Below, piece by piece: positions 7,437 to 17,700 of a DNA stretch of 64,000 bases. The notes beneath the pieces are model-generated. The model was given only the letters and a program-made list of their open reading frames with translations. It searched no databases and was not told the DNA's origin. This DNA is from Chromatiales bacterium (GTDB lineage Bacteria > Pseudomonadota > Gammaproteobacteria > Steroidobacterales > GCA-2729495). The DNA lies in assembly GCA_016789885.1 (NCBI GenBank), contig JAEUPZ010000034.1, positions 62,001 through 126,000 of the forward strand. The letters run 5' to 3'. A program made the translations under genes and the position numbers. The stretch's first letter is position 1. Every line of letters starts with the position of its first letter.

Positions 7437-8810
7437 ATGGCCCTCGTCCTCTACAACACCCTGACCCGCCAGAAGGAAACCTTCACCCCCGCCGTACCGG
7501 GGCAGGTGACCATGTACGTCTGCGGGCCCACGGTCTACAGCTTCCCGCACATCGGCAACGCCCGCCCGGCCGTGGTCTTCGACACCCTGGCCAGGCTGCT
7601 GCGCACCCGGTACCGGGTGACCTACGCCCGCAACATCACGGACGTGGACGACAAGATCAACCGGGCGGCGGCCGAGGAGGGCGTGGGCATCGACACCATC
7701 GCCAGCCGCTACACGGCCGTCTACCACGAGGACATGGCGGCCCTGGGCGTGGCCCCGCCGGACATCGAGCCCCGGGCCACGGCCCACATCCCCGACATGC
7801 TCGACATGATCGGCCGGCTGGTGGCCTCGGGCCACGCCTACGCGGCCGACGGGCACGTGCTCTTTCGCGTGAAGGCCTTCGCCCGCTACGGCGAGCTGTC
7901 CCGCCGCGACCGCCGCGAACTGCTGGCGGGCGCCCGGGTCGAGGTGGCGCCCTACAAGGAGGACGCCGGCGACTTCGTGCTGTGGAAGCCCTCGGCGCCG
8001 CCGCTGCCGGGCTGGGACAGTCCCTGGGGCCGGGGCCGCCCCGGCTGGCACATCGAGTGCTCGGCCATGGCCGAGCGGCACCTCGGCCGGACCATCGACA
8101 TCCACGGCGGCGGCAACGACCTGATCTTTCCGCACCACGAGAACGAGCTGGCCCAGAGCACCTGCGCCCACGGCGGCGAGACCTTCGTGCGCTTCTGGCT
8201 GCACAACGGCTTCGTCAACGTCGACCACACGAAGATGTCGAAGTCGCTGGGCAACGTCATGCTGGTGCGGGAGTTGCTGAAGCAGGCGCCTGGCGAGGCG
8301 ATCCGGCTGGCGCTGCTGTCCGGGCACTACCGGCAGCCGCTGGACTGGACGGGCGACGTGCTGCCCGACGCGAAGCGCAAGCTCGACCGGCTCTACCAGA
8401 CGCTGCGTGACCTGCCGGAGGTGGCCGACGCCAGCGGCGAGCCCGATCCGGACTTTGTCGCGGCCCTCGAGGACGACCTCAACACGCCGAAGGCCCTGGC
8501 AGCGCTCTTCGACCTGGCCCGCGACCTGAATCGCAGCGAGACCGGTCCCGCCCGCCTGGAGCTCGCCGGGCGCCTGAGGGCGAGCGCGGCGCTGCTCGGC
8601 ATCCTGCGCGAGTCGCCGGCGGAATGGTTCATGCGTGGCGCTGATGGCGAGCTCGACGCGGCGCGGGTCGAGGCGCTGCTGGCCGACCGGCGCGACGCCC
8701 GGGCGCGCCGCGACTTTGCCGCCGCCGACCGCATCCGCGACGAGCTGATCCGCGGCGGGATCCTCATCGAAGACGGCCCCGAGGGCACGCGCTGGCGGCG
8801 GGCCGGGTGA
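7437..8810 (+). CDS. cysS: Cysteinyl-tRNA synthetase
   Basis: A 457-residue monomeric class I synthetase that attaches Cys to tRNA-Cys. Seen in order: the first zinc Cys and HIGH-type site ([18 protein letters not shown], with HIGN instead of HIGH, a known variant), [19 protein letters not shown] with the second zinc Cys, [11 protein letters not shown] with the zinc His/Glu, and KMSKSLGN. The helical DALR-type C-terminus completes the family length. It is followed by sufE after 3 nt, forming a small cysteine/sulfur-themed pair. Confidence 0.97.
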   Translation: MALVLYNTLTRQKETFTPAVPGQVTMYVCGPTVYSFPHIGNARPAVVFDTLARLLRTRYRVTYARNITDVDDKINRAAAEEGVGIDTIASRYTAVYHEDMAALGVAPPDIEPRATAHIPDMLDMIGRLVASGHAYAADGHVLFRVKAFARYGELSRRDRRELLAGARVEVAPYKEDAGDFVLWKPSAPPLPGWDSPWGRGRPGWHIECSAMAERHLGRTIDIHGGGNDLIFPHHENELAQSTCAHGGETFVRFWLHNGFVNVDHTKMSKSLGNVMLVRELLKQAPGEAIRLALLSGHYRQPLDWTGDVLPDAKRKLDRLYQTLRDLPEVADASGEPDPDFVAALEDDLNTPKALAALFDLARDLNRSETGPARLELAGRLRASAALLGILRESPAEWFMRGADGELDAARVEALLADRRDARARRDFAAADRIRDELIRGGILIEDGPEGTRWRRAG

Positions 8811-8813
8811 CCC

Positions 8814-9233
8814 ATGGACGAGATCCGGCAGGCCGAGGCAGAGCTTCAGGGCGAGTTCCAGTTGTTCGACAACTGGGTCGACCGCTACCAGTACATCATC
8901 GACCTCGGCCGCCAGCTGCCGCCGTTCCCGGACGCTGCGCGCACCGAGGCCAACAAGATCAAGGGCTGCCAGTCGCAGGTGTGGCTCGTGACCCGGCGCG
9001 TCGGTGACCGCCTCGAGTTCGACGCCATCAGCGACTCGGCCATCGTCTCGGGGCTCATCGCCATCCTGCGGCGCGTGTACAACGGCCGCCGCGCCGCCGA
9101 CATCGCCGCCAGCCGCCCCGACTTCATCGCGGGCCTCGGGCTCGATCAGCACCTGAGCCCCACGCGCAGCAATGGCCTGCACGCCATGATCGGCGCGCTG
9201 CGTCTCGCTGCAGTGGCGGCCGCCGCGGCCTGA
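8814..9233 (+). CDS. sufE: Cysteine desulfuration protein SufE
   Basis: A 139-residue sulfur acceptor that takes persulfide sulfur from the desulfurase SufS for Fe-S cluster assembly. The active-site loop is KIKGCQSQVW, with the acceptor Cys near residue 46; SDSAIVSGL and GRRAADI are also family-typical. No suf cluster is in the window, so it acts on a partner encoded elsewhere. Its position 3 nt after cysS suggests co-transcription. The C-terminus is an alanine-rich tail. Confidence 0.92.
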   Translation: MDEIRQAEAELQGEFQLFDNWVDRYQYIIDLGRQLPPFPDAARTEANKIKGCQSQVWLVTRRVGDRLEFDAISDSAIVSGLIAILRRVYNGRRAADIAASRPDFIAGLGLDQHLSPTRSNGLHAMIGALRLAAVAAAAA

Positions 9234-9239
9234 GGCATA

Positions 9240-9521
9240 GTGGGCCACGACGCGTCGCCGGCATCCTTCGGGCGGCGCCTCGCCATCGGCGCGATCCGCG
9301 CCTACCAGCGGCTGCTGTCGCCGTTCCTTGGGCCCAGCTGCCGCTACCTGCCCACCTGCTCCGAGTACGCGGCCACGGCCATCGCGCGCCACGGCGTCTG
9401 GCGCGGCGGCTGGCTCGGGCTGAAGCGGATCCTGCGCTGCCATCCCTGGGCCGCGGGGGGCTACGACCCGGTGCCGGAGGCTGCCGGCGCCGGCGGGGAG
9501 CCCAAGACCCCTGTGCTATAG
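9240..9521 (+). CDS. yidD: Membrane protein insertion efficiency factor YidD
   Basis: A 93-residue protein starting with GTG six bases after sufE. The core [26 protein letters not shown], then [21 protein letters not shown], is the YidD (DUF37) signature with its Cys residues. YidD assists YidC-mediated insertion of membrane proteins and usually sits near rpmH-rnpA-yidC; here it is detached from that locus. An amphipathic N-terminal helix is compatible with peripheral membrane binding. Confidence 0.93.
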   Translation: MGHDASPASFGRRLAIGAIRAYQRLLSPFLGPSCRYLPTCSEYAATAIARHGVWRGGWLGLKRILRCHPWAAGGYDPVPEAAGAGGEPKTPVL

Positions 9522-9584
9522 TCCTGACGAAGTCGTGATGCACGCCCCCGATCCTTTTTCCGGCGCTGCACCCACGCGGAGGCA

Positions 9585-9890
9585 ATGGACAACAAGCTCC
9601 TCGATATCGTCTGCTGCCCGCTGACGAAGCTCCCGCTGCAGCGCCTCGACGCCGCGCGGCTCCGCCGCCTGAACCAGGCCATTTCGGCCGGCGCCCTGCG
9701 CCGGGGCGCCCCCGGCCTGCGTAGCGAGGCGTCCGCCACCGGCGAGCCGGTTCCCCCAGACGCCACCCTCACCGAAGCGCTGGTCACCCGCGATGGCCGC
9801 CTCGTCTATCCAGTCCGCGATGGCATTCCCATCCTGCTGGCCGAGGAATCCATCGACTGGACTCAGCTGCCGCCGGAAGGCACCTCCTGA
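9585..9890 (+). CDS. Trm112-like small protein
   Basis: A 101-residue protein with the Trm112 outline: LLDIVCCPLTKLPLQ at the N-terminus and LVTRDGRLVYPVRDGIPILLAEE at the C-terminus, joined by a linker of about 45 residues. Canonical bacterial members (YcaR type) are about 60 residues and hold a CxxC zinc knuckle. Here the second Cys of the knuckle is gone (CCPLTK), so zinc binding is doubtful. A GGAGG ribosome site precedes the ATG. Trm112 proteins activate methyltransferases in eukaryotes and archaea; the bacterial role is unclear. The next gene is holA. Confidence 0.72.
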   Translation: MDNKLLDIVCCPLTKLPLQRLDAARLRRLNQAISAGALRRGAPGLRSEASATGEPVPPDATLTEALVTRDGRLVYPVRDGIPILLAEESIDWTQLPPEGTS

Positions 9891-9945
9891 TGTCCCGGGG
9901 CCCGCTGGCCGGTGACGCCCGGGTTCCCGTGGGCCCGCGCCCCGC

Positions 9946-10974
9946 GTGAAGCTCCGCGTCGACCAGCTGACGAGCCGCACTGGCGGAGCCCTCGCGAACG
10001 TCTACCTCGTCTCCGGCGACGAGCCGCTGCTGGTGGACGAGGCCCTGACGTGGCTCCGCGAGGCGGCCCGCGCCTCTGGCATCACCGAGCGCGACACGCT
10101 GCAGGTCGGCAAGGGTTTCGACTGGGACGCCGCCCTGGCGGGCCTCGCCAACCTGTCGCTCTTCTCCGCCGGCAAGCTGCTGGAGCTGCGGCTGGCGAGC
10201 GCCGCGCCCGGCGAGGAGGGTGCGCGCGCCCTCCTGTCGGCGCTGTCGGGCCCGCCGGGCAACGTGGTGGTCGTCGTCATGCCCGCCCTCGACAAGCGGG
10301 CCCGGGAGTCGCGCTGGGCCGCCGCCATCGCGAGCGACGGCGTCTGGATCGACGCAGCGCCACCGCCGCCCGAGGCGCTGCAGGCCTGGCTCGCGGCGCG
10401 GCTCCAGCGCGCCGGCCTTTCGCTGGACCCACCGGCGCTCGACCTGCTCGCCGCCTGCGTCGAGGGCAACCTGCTGGCAGCGCGCCAGGAAATCGACAAG
10501 CTCGCGCTGTTGCATCCGCCGGGCAGCCGCCTCGGCCTGGGCGAGGTGCAGGCCGCCGTGGCCGACGGCGCCCGCTTCGACGTGTTTCAGCTGGCCGACG
10601 CGGCGCTGGGCGGCGACGCGCCCCGGGCGCTGCGCATCCTCGCCGGGCTGCGGGAGGAGGGCATCGCGCCGCCCCTGATCCTGTGGTCGCTGGTGCGCGA
10701 GATCCTGACGCTGCTCAATGCCGCCGGCCGTGCGGGGCGGGGCACGACCGTGGCCGACGCGGTGACGGCGGCCGGGGTCTGGCGCAGCCGTGCCGGCCTC
10801 GTCATCGGTGCCCTGCGCCGCCAGCCGGCTGGTGCGCTGACCCGTCTCGTGGCCATGGCCCGGGCGGCGGACCAGGTGGTGAAGGGGGCCCGTCGCGGTG
10901 ATCCGTGGCTCGCCCTGCACGAGCTCACGCTGCAACTCGCCGGGGCTTCGCCGCCCGTGGCGGAACTCCGCTGA
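9946..10974 (+). CDS. holA: DNA polymerase III subunit delta
   Basis: A 342-residue clamp-loader subunit that opens the beta sliding clamp. It starts with GTG. The N-terminal segment VYLVSGDEPLLVDEALTWLRE is typical of delta, and the C-terminal collar region (LRILAGLREEGIAPPLILWSL) matches the family. Length is as expected. It starts the chain holA-nadD-rsfS-rlmH, commonly preceded directly by leuS-lptE; here about 8 kb of other genes separate them. Confidence 0.9.
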   Translation: MKLRVDQLTSRTGGALANVYLVSGDEPLLVDEALTWLREAARASGITERDTLQVGKGFDWDAALAGLANLSLFSAGKLLELRLASAAPGEEGARALLSALSGPPGNVVVVVMPALDKRARESRWAAAIASDGVWIDAAPPPPEALQAWLAARLQRAGLSLDPPALDLLAACVEGNLLAARQEIDKLALLHPPGSRLGLGEVQAAVADGARFDVFQLADAALGGDAPRALRILAGLREEGIAPPLILWSLVREILTLLNAAGRAGRGTTVADAVTAAGVWRSRAGLVIGALRRQPAGALTRLVAMARAADQVVKGARRGDPWLALHELTLQLAGASPPVAELR

Positions 10975-10977
10975 CCC

Positions 10978-11700
10978 ATGGCCGGCCCGACGGTGCGTCC
11001 GCCGCTGGGGATCCTGGGCGGAACCTTCGATCCCGTTCACCTCGGCCACCTGCGCACGGCGGTGGAACTGGCCGAGATCCTGGGGCTCGGCGAAGTCCGC
11101 CTGATGCCGGCCGGTTCGCCACCGCACCGCCCGACGCCGGTGGCGCCCGCCGACCTGCGCTGGCGCATGCTCGTGGCGGCCGTCGCCGGCAAATCCGGGC
11201 TGGTTCCCGACAATCGAGAGTTGCGCCGGGCCGGGCCGTCCTACACCGTCGATACCCTCATGGAATTGCGCGACGAGAACGGTGACCGCCCCCTGTGCCT
11301 CATCCTCGGGGCCGACGCCTTCGCGGGACTCGGCAGCTGGCACCGCTGGCGCGAACTGCCCGACCTCGCCCACATCGTGGTGGTCCATCGCCCCGGGCAC
11401 GAAGTGCCGGCCGCCGGCGCCGCCGGCGAGCTGCTGACCGCGCGCCGGGCGGCATCACCGGTCGACCTGGCGGCGGCCCCGGCCGGCCGCGTGCTGCTGC
11501 AGGCGGTGACGCCGCTGGCCATCGCGGCGTCCGCCATCCGGGCCCTGGTGGCCCGGGGCGGCGACCCTGCGTTCCTCGTTCCCGACGCCGTCCGCGACCT
11601 CATCCTCGGCAGTGGCTGCTACGGGCCCGCGAGCGGCGCCGTGGCCAGTCCCGCCGACCCATCCGCTGCAACCTCCGAGGAGGTGAACACCCGTGCATAG
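10978..11700 (+). CDS. nadD: Nicotinate-nucleotide adenylyltransferase
   Basis: A 240-residue enzyme that joins ATP and nicotinate mononucleotide in NAD synthesis. The nucleotidyltransferase motif GGTFDPVHLGHLR is at residues 13-25, followed by LMPAGSPPHR and the HRWRELPDLAHIVVVHRPG segment. The usual C-terminal ISSTxIR motif is weak (AIAASAIR). The gene begins 3 nt after holA and overlaps rsfS by 8 nt. Confidence 0.95.
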   Translation: MAGPTVRPPLGILGGTFDPVHLGHLRTAVELAEILGLGEVRLMPAGSPPHRPTPVAPADLRWRMLVAAVAGKSGLVPDNRELRRAGPSYTVDTLMELRDENGDRPLCLILGADAFAGLGSWHRWRELPDLAHIVVVHRPGHEVPAAGAAGELLTARRAASPVDLAAAPAGRVLLQAVTPLAIAASAIRALVARGGDPAFLVPDAVRDLILGSGCYGPASGAVASPADPSAATSEEVNTRA

Positions 11701-12031
11701 CAAGAAGCTGCTGGCCCTCACCGAAGACGCCCTGGCCGAAGTCAAGGCCCGGGACGTGCGCGTCCTCGACGTGCACGACCTGACGCCGCTGGCCGACTAC
11801 ATGGTGATCGCCAGCGGCACGTCCGACCGCCACGTGAAGTCGCTGGCCGACCACGTCATTTCCCAGGCCACGGCGGCCGGCTGGCCGGTGCTGGGGATCG
11901 AGGGCCGGGAAGGCGGCGAATGGGTGCTCGTCGACCTGCGCGACGTCGTCGTCCACATCATGCAGCCGAAGGCGCGGGACTTTTACAAGCTGGAGAGCCT
12001 CTGGGACATGGGCAGCGCCGCCACGGCCTGA
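11693..12031 (+). CDS. rsfS: Ribosomal silencing factor RsfS
   Basis: A 112-residue protein that binds L14 and blocks subunit joining when nutrients are low. The family core is complete: DYMVIASGTSDRHVKSLAD, GREGGEWVLVDLRDVVVHIM and a QPKARDFYKLESLW end. The GTG start lies inside nadD, with a strong GAGGAGG ribosome site about 10 nt upstream that fixes this start. The pair nadD-rsfS is conserved across bacteria. Confidence 0.95.
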   Translation: MHSKKLLALTEDALAEVKARDVRVLDVHDLTPLADYMVIASGTSDRHVKSLADHVISQATAAGWPVLGIEGREGGEWVLVDLRDVVVHIMQPKARDFYKLESLWDMGSAATA

Positions 12032-12178
12032 GCCCGGGCCGCGGCCGCGGCCCCGCCGTGTATCATCACGGCCGTCCGCATGGGCTTTTCCTGCCCGACT
12101 GCGGCTGCCGCCCGGCACTCCCGCGGCCGGGCCACCGGTCCCGGGCGTGCCGAGGCACGTCCCCCGGGAACCCGCGCG

Positions 12179-12649
12179 ATGAGGATCAAACTGCTGGCCG
12201 TCAGCAGCCGCTTGGAGGACTGGCTCCGCGAGGGCATCGAGTCCTACGCCGCTCGGCTGCCCCGGGAGTTCCGCCTCGAGATCGAAGACATCCCGCTGGC
12301 CAGCCGCTCGCCGGGCACCGACCCGGCGGTGGCCCTGGAGAAGGAGGGTGCGCGACTGCTGGCGCGCCTGCGACCCCGTGAGCACGTGGTGGCCCTCGAC
12401 GAGCGTGGCGAGCAGTGGACCTCGCGCGAGCTGGCAGTCCAGCTGGCCCGCTGGCGCGAAGACCACGGCCAGGTGGCGCTGCTGATCGGCGGGCCCGAGG
12501 GGTTCGATCCGGCCGTCCGTCGAAGGGCCAGCCAGGCGTGGTCCCTGTCGCGGCTGACGCTGCCCCATGCGCTGGTGAAGCTTCTGGTCGTCGAGCAGCT
12601 GTACCGGGCCGTGACGATCCAGAAGGGCCATCCCTACCACAAGGACTGA
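12179..12649 (+). CDS. rlmH: 23S rRNA pseudouridine-1915 N3-methyltransferase
   Basis: A 156-residue SPOUT-class methyltransferase that modifies pseudouridine 1915 in the ribosomal A site. The AdoMet knot region reads LIGGPEGF, followed by LSRLTLPHALVKLLVVEQLYRA and a C-terminal KGHPYHKD, all family marks. The frame is open further upstream, but family alignment begins at MRIKLLAVSSR. In the 147 bases after rsfS a TATCAT box at 12061 may be a promoter. The stop overlaps the maf start (TGATG). Confidence 0.93.
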   Translation: MRIKLLAVSSRLEDWLREGIESYAARLPREFRLEIEDIPLASRSPGTDPAVALEKEGARLLARLRPREHVVALDERGEQWTSRELAVQLARWREDHGQVALLIGGPEGFDPAVRRRASQAWSLSRLTLPHALVKLLVVEQLYRAVTIQKGHPYHKD

Positions 12650-13263
12650 TGCCACCGATGACCAGCGCCCCGCCCACCGTCTTCCTGGCATCCGGGTCAC
12701 CGCGCCGCCGTGAACTGCTGGCGCAGCTCGGCATTCCCCACGCCGTCGTGGCGGTGGACGTGGACGAGACGCCCCGGCGCGGCGAGGGTGCGGCCGACCT
12801 GGCCCGCCGGCTCGCTTCGGCCAAGGCCCGCGCCGGGCGCGACCAGGCACCGCCCGGCAGCGTCGTCATTGGCGCCGATACCGTCGTCGCCCTCTGCGAC
12901 GAGATCTTCGGCAAGCCGGCCGATGCGGCGGACGCCGCGCGCATGCTGTCGCGCCTGGCCGGGCGCACGCACGCGGTCTACAGCGCCGTGGCCGTGGTGG
13001 ATGCCGAGCGCGAGCGTGTCGAACTGTCCCGCAGCGAGGTGTCCTTCCGCCCGCTCGAGCCCGCCGAGATCGCGGCCTACTGGACCACCGGCGAACCCCG
13101 GGACAAGGCCGGCGGCTACGCCATCCAGGGCCTCGGCGCTGCCTTCGTGTCGCTGCTCCACGGCAGCTACTCCGGCGTCATGGGGCTGCCGCTCTTCGAG
13201 ACCGCGCGGCTGCTGGCGGCGGCGGGCCATCCCGTACCCGCCCTGGCCGTGGCGCCGCGCTGA
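12649..13263 (+). CDS. maf: Maf-type nucleoside triphosphate pyrophosphatase
   Basis: A 204-residue house-cleaning pyrophosphatase, most like the dTTP/UTP type (YhdE). Seen: ASGSPRRRELL at the N-terminus, GADTVVAL with the catalytic Asp, and DKAGGYAIQGLGAAFV. The ATG overlaps the rlmH stop by one base; a second in-frame ATG lies 9 nt later at 12658. It starts the conserved group maf-rng-yhdP-tldD. Confidence 0.94.
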   Translation: MPPMTSAPPTVFLASGSPRRRELLAQLGIPHAVVAVDVDETPRRGEGAADLARRLASAKARAGRDQAPPGSVVIGADTVVALCDEIFGKPADAADAARMLSRLAGRTHAVYSAVAVVDAERERVELSRSEVSFRPLEPAEIAAYWTTGEPRDKAGGYAIQGLGAAFVSLLHGSYSGVMGLPLFETARLLAAAGHPVPALAVAPR

Positions 13264-13272
13264 GGGCCTGGC

Positions 13273-14718
13273 ATGACCGTCGAAGTGCTGGTCAACGCGA
13301 CGGCCCGCGAGGTGCGGGTGGCGGTCGTCGACCAGGGATCATTGCAGGACATCGCCGTCGAGCAGGCGGCCCGGTACGGCATCACCGGCAACATCTACCG
13401 TGGCCGGGTCGCCCGGGTACTGCCGGGCATGCAGGCAGCCTTCGTCGACGTGGGTCTCGGGCGCACCGCCTTCCTGCATGCCGATGACCTCGCCCCCCGC
13501 GGTGCCGGCGAGCGGCCCGCCATCCGCGACCTCGTGCGCGAGGGCGACGCGCTGCTCGTCCAGGCGCTGAAGGAGCCCGTGGGGACCAAGGGTGCCCGAC
13601 TGACGGCGCGGCTGGCGATCCCGTCGCGCTACCTGGTGCTGCTGCCGGGGGATCCGGCCATCGGCGTGTCGGGGCGCATCGCCGACGAGGGCGAGCGGGA
13701 GCGGCTGCGGTCCGTGGTTGCGGCCGGGCGCACCGGCGAGGCCGAAGGCTACATCGTGCGCACCGCCGCCGAGGGTGTCGACGAGGCGGCCCTGCGCGCT
13801 GACCAGGCGTTCCTCGCCCGGCTCTGGGCCGACATCCGCGGGCGCGCCGCCGTGGCGGCCGTGCCGTCGCTGGTGCACGCGGACCTGCCCCTCGAGGTGC
13901 GCGCCCTGCGAGACCTGCCGGGCGTCGAGTCGGCCCGAGTCATCGTCGACTCGCCCGCCGTGGCGGCGCGCCTGCACGAGTTCGCCGACCGGTTCCTGCC
14001 TGGCCTGGTCGGCCGCATCGAGGTAGCCGACGATCCGCGGCCGCTGTTCGACCGCCACGGCATCGAGGGCGAGATCGCGCGGCTGCTCGAGCGCCAGGTG
14101 CCGCTGCGCTCCGGTGGCTACCTCGTCTTGGACCAGACCGAGGCGATGACGACGGTGGACGTGAACACCGGCGGCTACGTGGGCCATCGCGACCAGGACG
14201 ACACGATCCTGCGCACGAACCTCGAGGCCGCTACGGCGCTCGCGCGCCAGCTGCGCCTGCGCAACCTCGGCGGCATGGTCATCGTCGACTTCATCGACAT
14301 GGCGACGGAGGACCACCGCCGGCAGGTGCTGGCGGCGCTCGCGACGGCGCTGGCCGGTGACCCGGGCCGGCCGCAGCTGGCCGAAGGCATGCCGCTGGGG
14401 CTCGTGGCGCTGACCCGCAAGCGGACCCGGGACAGCCTCGCCCAGGTACTGTGCCGGCCGTGCCCGACCTGCGGTGGAGGCGGCCGCATCAAGACGCCGG
14501 TGGCGGTGTCCCATGAGATCTTCCGCGCCGTGCGCCGCCTCGGCCGGGAGGCGGGCTCGCGGGAGTGCGTCGTGCTCGCGCACCGCGAGGTCATCGATTG
14601 CCTGCAGCAGGGCGAGGCGGCCGGGCTCGCCGAGGTCAACGCCCTGCTGCCGCGGCCGGTGCGCCTGCAGCCCGAGCCGCAGTGTGCCCCGGACCAGTTC
14701 GACGTCGTGCTGGTCTGA
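13273..14718 (+). CDS. rng: Ribonuclease G
   Basis: A 481-residue endoribonuclease of the RNase E/G family that matures 16S rRNA 5' ends and cuts AU-rich RNA. It has the S1 domain (GNIYRGRVARVLPGMQAAFVD, residues about 39-59), the catalytic DNase I-like region (TVDVNTGGYVG, then VIVDFIDM) with metal-binding Asp residues, and the zinc-link CPTCGGGG. There is no long RNase E scaffold tail, so it is RNase G. It starts 9 nt after maf. Confidence 0.95.
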   Translation: MTVEVLVNATAREVRVAVVDQGSLQDIAVEQAARYGITGNIYRGRVARVLPGMQAAFVDVGLGRTAFLHADDLAPRGAGERPAIRDLVREGDALLVQALKEPVGTKGARLTARLAIPSRYLVLLPGDPAIGVSGRIADEGERERLRSVVAAGRTGEAEGYIVRTAAEGVDEAALRADQAFLARLWADIRGRAAVAAVPSLVHADLPLEVRALRDLPGVESARVIVDSPAVAARLHEFADRFLPGLVGRIEVADDPRPLFDRHGIEGEIARLLERQVPLRSGGYLVLDQTEAMTTVDVNTGGYVGHRDQDDTILRTNLEAATALARQLRLRNLGGMVIVDFIDMATEDHRRQVLAALATALAGDPGRPQLAEGMPLGLVALTRKRTRDSLAQVLCRPCPTCGGGGRIKTPVAVSHEIFRAVRRLGREAGSRECVVLAHREVIDCLQQGEAAGLAEVNALLPRPVRLQPEPQCAPDQFDVVLV

Positions 14719-14744
14719 AGCCCCGGAGCCGACAGGAAGCAACC

Positions 14745-17700
14745 GTGCCGAGGACCGGACCAGTCCGCCGCTGGCTCAACGTGGCGACCGCCGTGGTCGC
14801 GACGGTGCTGATCCTGCTGGCGCTGCTGGTCGGCGTGCTGCGGCTGCTCCTGCCGCTCGCGCCCGAGTACCAGGAGGAAATCCGGCGGTTTGCCAACCAG
14901 GCGACGGGCTTCGACGTCCGCTTTGACTCGCTGACGGCCAGCTGGCCGCTGGCCGGCCCCGAGGTGCGCTTCGCCGACGTGCGCATCGTCGAGCCGGGCA
15001 CCGGCCGCCTCGTGCTGGCGGCCGGCGACCTCCGCGTCGGCGTCAGCCTGCTCAACCTCCTGCGCGAGCGCCGGCTGGGTCCGGGCCGGATCGAGGTGCG
15101 CCGGTCGACGGTCACCGTCGTGCGCACGCCCGAGGGGCGGATCCTCGTCAATGAGGTACCCCTCGAGGACCTCCTGAAGCGCCCGCCGGCCGCCGAGCTG
15201 CCCCGCCTCGACATCCTCGTCGTGGGGCTGCAGGTCCGCCTGCAGCAGCCGGGCCGCGCCGTGCCGGAGACCCGCTTCGACATCACCGACCTCGCCATCG
15301 AGCTCGAACCGGGTGGTGCCGCCTTCAACGCCGGTGTGGCGCCGCGGGACGGGCTCGCGCGTTCCGTGACGCTGGCCGGCTTCCTGCCCCGCGCGCTGGT
15401 GCCGGGCGCGCCGGCGACGGCTCCGCCGCCGGGGGCCTGGGACGTCAGCGTTGCGGCCCGTGACCTCGACGTCGCCCGTGCGCTGTTGCTGGGGCTCGAG
15501 ATGCCCGGGCCGGTCCTCGCGGGCCGCGGCGGCGTCGAGGTGCGCGCCCGCGTCGACGGGCGGACCCCGGTGGCCGTGGCCGTCGACCTCGATATCGCCG
15601 GCGTGAGCCTCGCCGGCGGCAGTGGCCCGCTCCAGTCGCTGGTCCTCAAGGCCGACTGGGCACGCACCCGGTCCGGGTGGCTGGCGCAGCTGACCCGCCT
15701 CGACGTCCGCCGCGGCGACCGGGCCGGGCGCAGTTCCCGCGGCACCGTCGAGTACGCCGCCGTGCGCGACGACGGCGGCCGCTACGTGTTCGACGTGCCG
15801 CGCCTGGTCCTCGCCGATGCCTACGCGCTGGTGCGCGCCGTTGCCGCGCCGAGCCTGCGCGATGGCTTCCTGCCGGTGCTGGTGACTGGCGAGGTCCGCG
15901 ACCTGTCGGGCACGGTGAGCCTCGGCAAGGGGCCACTCGAGTACGACGCCCGCGGCGAGCTGCGGGGTGTCGGCCTGGCCATGCCCGAGCCCGGCTTCGC
16001 GCTCCGCGGGGTGACGGGCCGCGTGGCCGCCGACCAGCGTGGTGGCATCCTCGACCTGGCGGGCAAGCCGCTCGCGCTGCGCCTGCCGACACTGTTCCGC
16101 AAGCCGCTCGAGCTGACGCGGGCCGCGGGCCGCATCGCCTGGCAGCTGCCGCCGGCGGGTCCCGAGGTCATCGCCGAGGGGCTCGAGCTCACCACCGTTG
16201 ACGCCGAAGGCCGCGGGCGCGTGCAGGTGTCGTTCCCGCGGGAGGGCTCGCCACTGGTCGACGTCGTGGCACGGTTCCGCGCCGACTCGGCGCCGGCGGC
16301 GCTGGACTACCTGCCGCTGCTGAAATTCCGCCCGGCGGCCGTCGAGTGGCTCGACCGTGCCATTGTCGCCGGCTCGGTGCCGTCGGCGGTGCTGCGCTGG
16401 CAGGGCCCGTTGCGCGGCTTTCCCTACGGCGACGGTGGCGGCCGCTTCCGCGCCGAGTTCGAGCTGGCGGATGCGACGCTCGACTACGCGCCGGAGTGGC
16501 CCCGGCTCGAGTCCCTCGCCGCCACCGTCGTGGTCGACCGCACGTCCCTCGTGTCGGTGCAGAACCAGGGCACCCTCGCCGGCGTCCCGTTGCAGGACGC
16601 GGAGGTGCGCGTTCCCGACCTCGTCCGCGACGCCACGGTCGAGGTGAGCAGCAGCGACCTGGTCGCCGTCACCGGCCTGCTGCGGTTCCTGCGCGCCAGC
16701 CCCATCGCGCGCTACGTCGGGCCGACGCTGAACGACATCACGGGGGCCGGCGAGGTGGCCGCCGAGCTCGACGTGCGCGTGCCCATCGCCCGCCCCGACG
16801 AGTTCGCCGTGACGGGCCGCTTCGACGCCCGCCGGGCGAGCCTCGGCCTGCGCGGCGTCGACTTCGGCCTGACCGACCTGGCCGGCACCATCCGGCTGCA
16901 GAACACGGAGCTGCGGGCGGCTGGCGTCCGCGGGCGCTTCCTCGACGAGCCGGTGACCATCGACCTGCGGCCGGCGGGGCCGGAAGAGCCGGGGCAGAGC
17001 TTCGTCGCGACCCTGGCGGGCGAGACGCCGGTGCCCAAGCTGGCCGCGGCCTTCTCGCTGCCCTTCCCCCAGCGACTGGCGGGCACGATGGCCTGGAGCG
17101 CGACGGCGCTGATCCCGTCCCGGGACCCGGGCAGCACGCTGCAGGTGCGCGTTGCGTCGGACCTGTCCGGTGTCAGCACGTCGCTGCCCGAGCCCCTTGC
17201 CAAGGCAGCGGCCGATCGCGAGCCCCTCGACCTGCGGGTGGAGTTCCCTGATCGCGGCACGCTGCTGGTCGACGGCGGGCTCGCCCGCGGCCTCCGCTGG
17301 GCCCTGCGCTTCGCGCAGCGCGAGGGCGGCGGCTTCGACCTCGAGCGGGGCGGGCTGGCGCGGGGCCCGGCCGCGCTGCCGGACCGGCCGGGGCTCGTCA
17401 TTACCGGCGACTATCCGCAGCTGCGGTTCGAGGACTGGTTTGCCGGGCTCGCGGCCGGCGGCGGGGGCGCCGTGGGGACGCTGCGGCGGATCGACCTGCG
17501 CGCCGGGCGCCTGTCGCTCTTCGGCCAGGTCTTCCGCGACGTGGCCGTCGATGCCGAGCGCGGCGCTGACCTCTGGACCGTGCGGCTCGCGAGCGAGCGG
17601 CTCGCGGGGACCGTGGCCGTGCCCGATCGCGATGACCTGCCGGTACGCGCGGACCTGGCGCGGCTGTGGCTCGTCGAGGACGACACCGGCGCCGGCGACG

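Noticed and set aside
7293..9443. Open frame of about 716 codons on the minus strand opposite cysS and sufE
   Set aside because: The plus-strand genes have clear family motifs; the antisense product has none and runs into hisI in the wrong frame.
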